14,030 bases of DNA, from NCBI GenBank assembly GCA_020439485.1, contig JAGQSP010000234.1:1-14030 (forward strand). Reading direction: 5' to 3'. The stretch's first letter is position 1, and each line of letters opens with the position of its first letter. Below the pieces are notes generated by a model that was given only the letters and a program-made list of their open reading frames with translations, had not been told where the DNA came from and made no database searches. Below are positions 13,090 to 14,030 of this stretch, piece by piece. Source of the DNA: Acidimicrobiales bacterium (lineage in GTDB: Bacteria > Actinomycetota > Acidimicrobiia > Acidimicrobiales > Poriferisodalaceae). The position numbers and the translations under genes were made by a program.

Positions 13090-13857
13090 ATGAGCGACTT
13101 CGAAACCGTCACGTTCTTCTCCTATCTGGTGGCTTTCGGCGCGGGAATCATCTCGTTCCTGTCTCCGTGCGTGCTGCCGATAGTTCCCGGGTACATCTCG
13201 ATAGTCACGGGGCTGTCCGCGGCCGAGTTGCGCGAGGGCGGTCGAAAGCACACCCTGGCCATCAGCCGTGATACCGGCATGTTCGTCGGCGGCTTCACGG
13301 CCGTGTTCGTGTTGCTTGGCCTGTCGGCCAGCTCGGTTGGCAACTTCTTGTTCGACAACCAGGTGGTTCTGACGCGCCTGTCTGGCGCCCTGATGGTGCT
13401 GATGGCGCTGTTCATGGTGGGGTCGATCTTCTTGAAGGCTCCGTGGCTTTATCAGGAGGCCCGTTTCCACCCGCAGCTCGGCAAGTTCGGCCGGGGGGCT
13501 CCCGCCATCGCCGGAGCCGCGTTCGGATTCGGCTGGACACCGTGCATCGGGCCGGTGTTGGCTTCGATCCTCGGAGTGGCCGCGAGCTCGGGTCGCGCCA
13601 CCCAGGGCGCAACCCTGCTGTTTGCCTATTCGATGGGTTTGGGAGTGCCGTTCCTGGCCACCGGCCTGGCGTTCGGCAAGCTGACCGGTGCCTTCGCCTG
13701 GGTCAAGCGCCACTTCACCTACATCGTCATCGGCTCTGCCGTGTTGCTGGGGGCATTCGGGGTGGTGTTGATGCTGAATCGCCTACCCTGGCTCACCGCC
13801 GAGCTGACCCGGCTGATGGACGCTGTCGGCCTCGACCGCCTCATCGAGCTGGGCTAG
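13090..13857 (+). CDS. ccdA: CcdA/DsbD-type transmembrane thiol reductase
   Basis: This 255-residue integral membrane protein carries electrons from cytoplasmic thioredoxin across the membrane to extracytoplasmic thiols, as in cytochrome c maturation or oxidative protein folding. Six hydrophobic segments are visible (about 8-40, 62-80, 95-115, 138-165, 175-198, 208-230). The redox pair is Cys27 in SFLSPCVLP and Cys152 in GWTPCIGP, both in the proper Pro-flanked helix motifs. A Lys/Arg/His-containing loop separates the two halves. ATG 13090 is preferred; an in-frame TTG at 13075 would add five residues. No Shine-Dalgarno sequence is clear, and TAGCGG at 13068 is only a weak -10 candidate. A mycoredoxin-like gene follows 42 bases later, giving a local thiol-redox theme. 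No cytochrome c biogenesis partner (ResB, CcsA) is seen within the window. Confidence 0.92.
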   Translation: MSDFETVTFFSYLVAFGAGIISFLSPCVLPIVPGYISIVTGLSAAELREGGRKHTLAISRDTGMFVGGFTAVFVLLGLSASSVGNFLFDNQVVLTRLSGALMVLMALFMVGSIFLKAPWLYQEARFHPQLGKFGRGAPAIAGAAFGFGWTPCIGPVLASILGVAASSGRATQGATLLFAYSMGLGVPFLATGLAFGKLTGAFAWVKRHFTYIVIGSAVLLGAFGVVLMLNRLPWLTAELTRLMDAVGLDRLIELG

Positions 13858-13873
13858 ACACTCGTTGGTTGTG

Positions 13874-13888
13874 CGCCAAACGTTGGCG
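13874..13888 (+). promoter_or_regulatory. Inverted repeat CGCCAA-ACG-TTGGCG upstream of the mycoredoxin gene
   Basis: A perfect 6-bp inverted repeat with a 3-base centre ends at the edge of the Shine-Dalgarno sequence of the next gene. It lies in the only gap between ccdA and that gene. As DNA it could be an operator. As RNA it could be a small hairpin or weak ccdA terminator without a T-run. Which applies cannot be decided here. Confidence 0.4.
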
Positions 13889-13899
13889 AGGAGAAACTG

Positions 13900-14030
13900 A
13901 TGTCCGAAACACCGATCGACCTGTACTGGCGGCCCGGCTGTGGATTCTGCATGGCTCTCGAGCGGGGCCTGGGCAAGGTCGGCGACCTGCCGATCAGCCG
14001 CCACAACATCTGGGATGACCCCGAGGCCGC
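13900..14030 (+). CDS. Mycoredoxin / glutaredoxin-like protein, N-terminal part
   Basis: Only 43 full codons are in the window; the gene continues past base 14030. The product starts MSETPIDLYWRPGCGFCMAL, with a CxxC active site (Cys14, Cys17) after a beta strand. IDLYWRPGC is typical of actinobacterial mycoredoxins, which reduce mycothiol-protein mixed disulfides. The later segment LPISRHNIWDDPEA also fits that family. AGGAG (13889-13893) lies 6 bases before ATG 13900, a good Shine-Dalgarno sequence, in contrast to the leaderless genes nearby. Mycothiol itself is inferred from the lineage and not shown by the sequence. Confidence 0.85.
   Translation, partial: MSETPIDLYWRPGCGFCMALERGLGKVGDLPISRHNIWDDPEA

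Noticed and set aside
1..14030. CRISPR arrays, IS elements, tRNA or rRNA genes
   Set aside because: No regularly spaced repeats, transposase motifs, terminal inverted repeats with target duplications, cloverleaf patterns or rRNA-like sequence were seen.

Overview
The window looks like a chromosomal segment of a high-GC actinobacterium, most plausibly an Acidimicrobiia-type lineage. The main markers are a DUF3039 protein (an actinobacterial family), a ferrochelatase with a Cys-rich C-terminus, a DrrA/DrrB-type ABC exporter, a mycoredoxin-like protein, an LPXTG surface protein and a B12-dependent ribonucleotide reductase. The class-level placement is an inference. No rRNA, tRNA, IS element, phage gene or CRISPR array is visible. 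Gene density is very high, and no gap between genes exceeds about 120 bases.

Layout. (1) 1-952: the 3' end of nrdJ, followed by a hairpin. (2) 1070-3259: a secreted, LPXTG-anchored surface protein with two DUF11 repeats. (3) 3317-3937: thymidine kinase, converging on ferrochelatase (4983-3934, minus); their stop codons overlap. (4) 5036-8173: a tightly packed four-gene operon divergent from hemH. It holds two single-pass membrane proteins that share a domain but carry it in different order (one with a DUF2007-like domain), an M28-peptidase-like protein whose metal site is rewritten to HELAH, and a lipoprotein. (5) 9931-8189 (minus): a GH77 (amylomaltase) homologue that appears to have lost two of its three catalytic carboxylates. 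(6) 10021-11780: a DrrA-type ATPase and ABC-2 permease, divergent from the GH77 gene. (7) 11802-13008: a DUF3039 zinc-ribbon protein and a DUF2236/MpaB-family oxygenase-like protein. (8) 13090-14030: CcdA and the start of a mycoredoxin, forming a thiol-redox pair.

Expression logic. Five transcription units (hemH, the four-gene operon, the GH77 gene, the DrrA gene and the DUF3039 gene) carry a TANNNT -10 hexamer exactly 7 nt before an in-frame ATG or GTG. This strongly suggests leaderless transcripts, and it corrects the start codon for three of the genes. The surface-protein, thymidine kinase and mycoredoxin genes have Shine-Dalgarno sequences instead. The first two of these share a near-identical CGTGC(T)TGTAGTTTG promoter element.

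The best candidates for undescribed biology are the four-gene operon at 5036-8173 and the apparent pseudo-amylomaltase with its palindrome-rich divergent promoter region.
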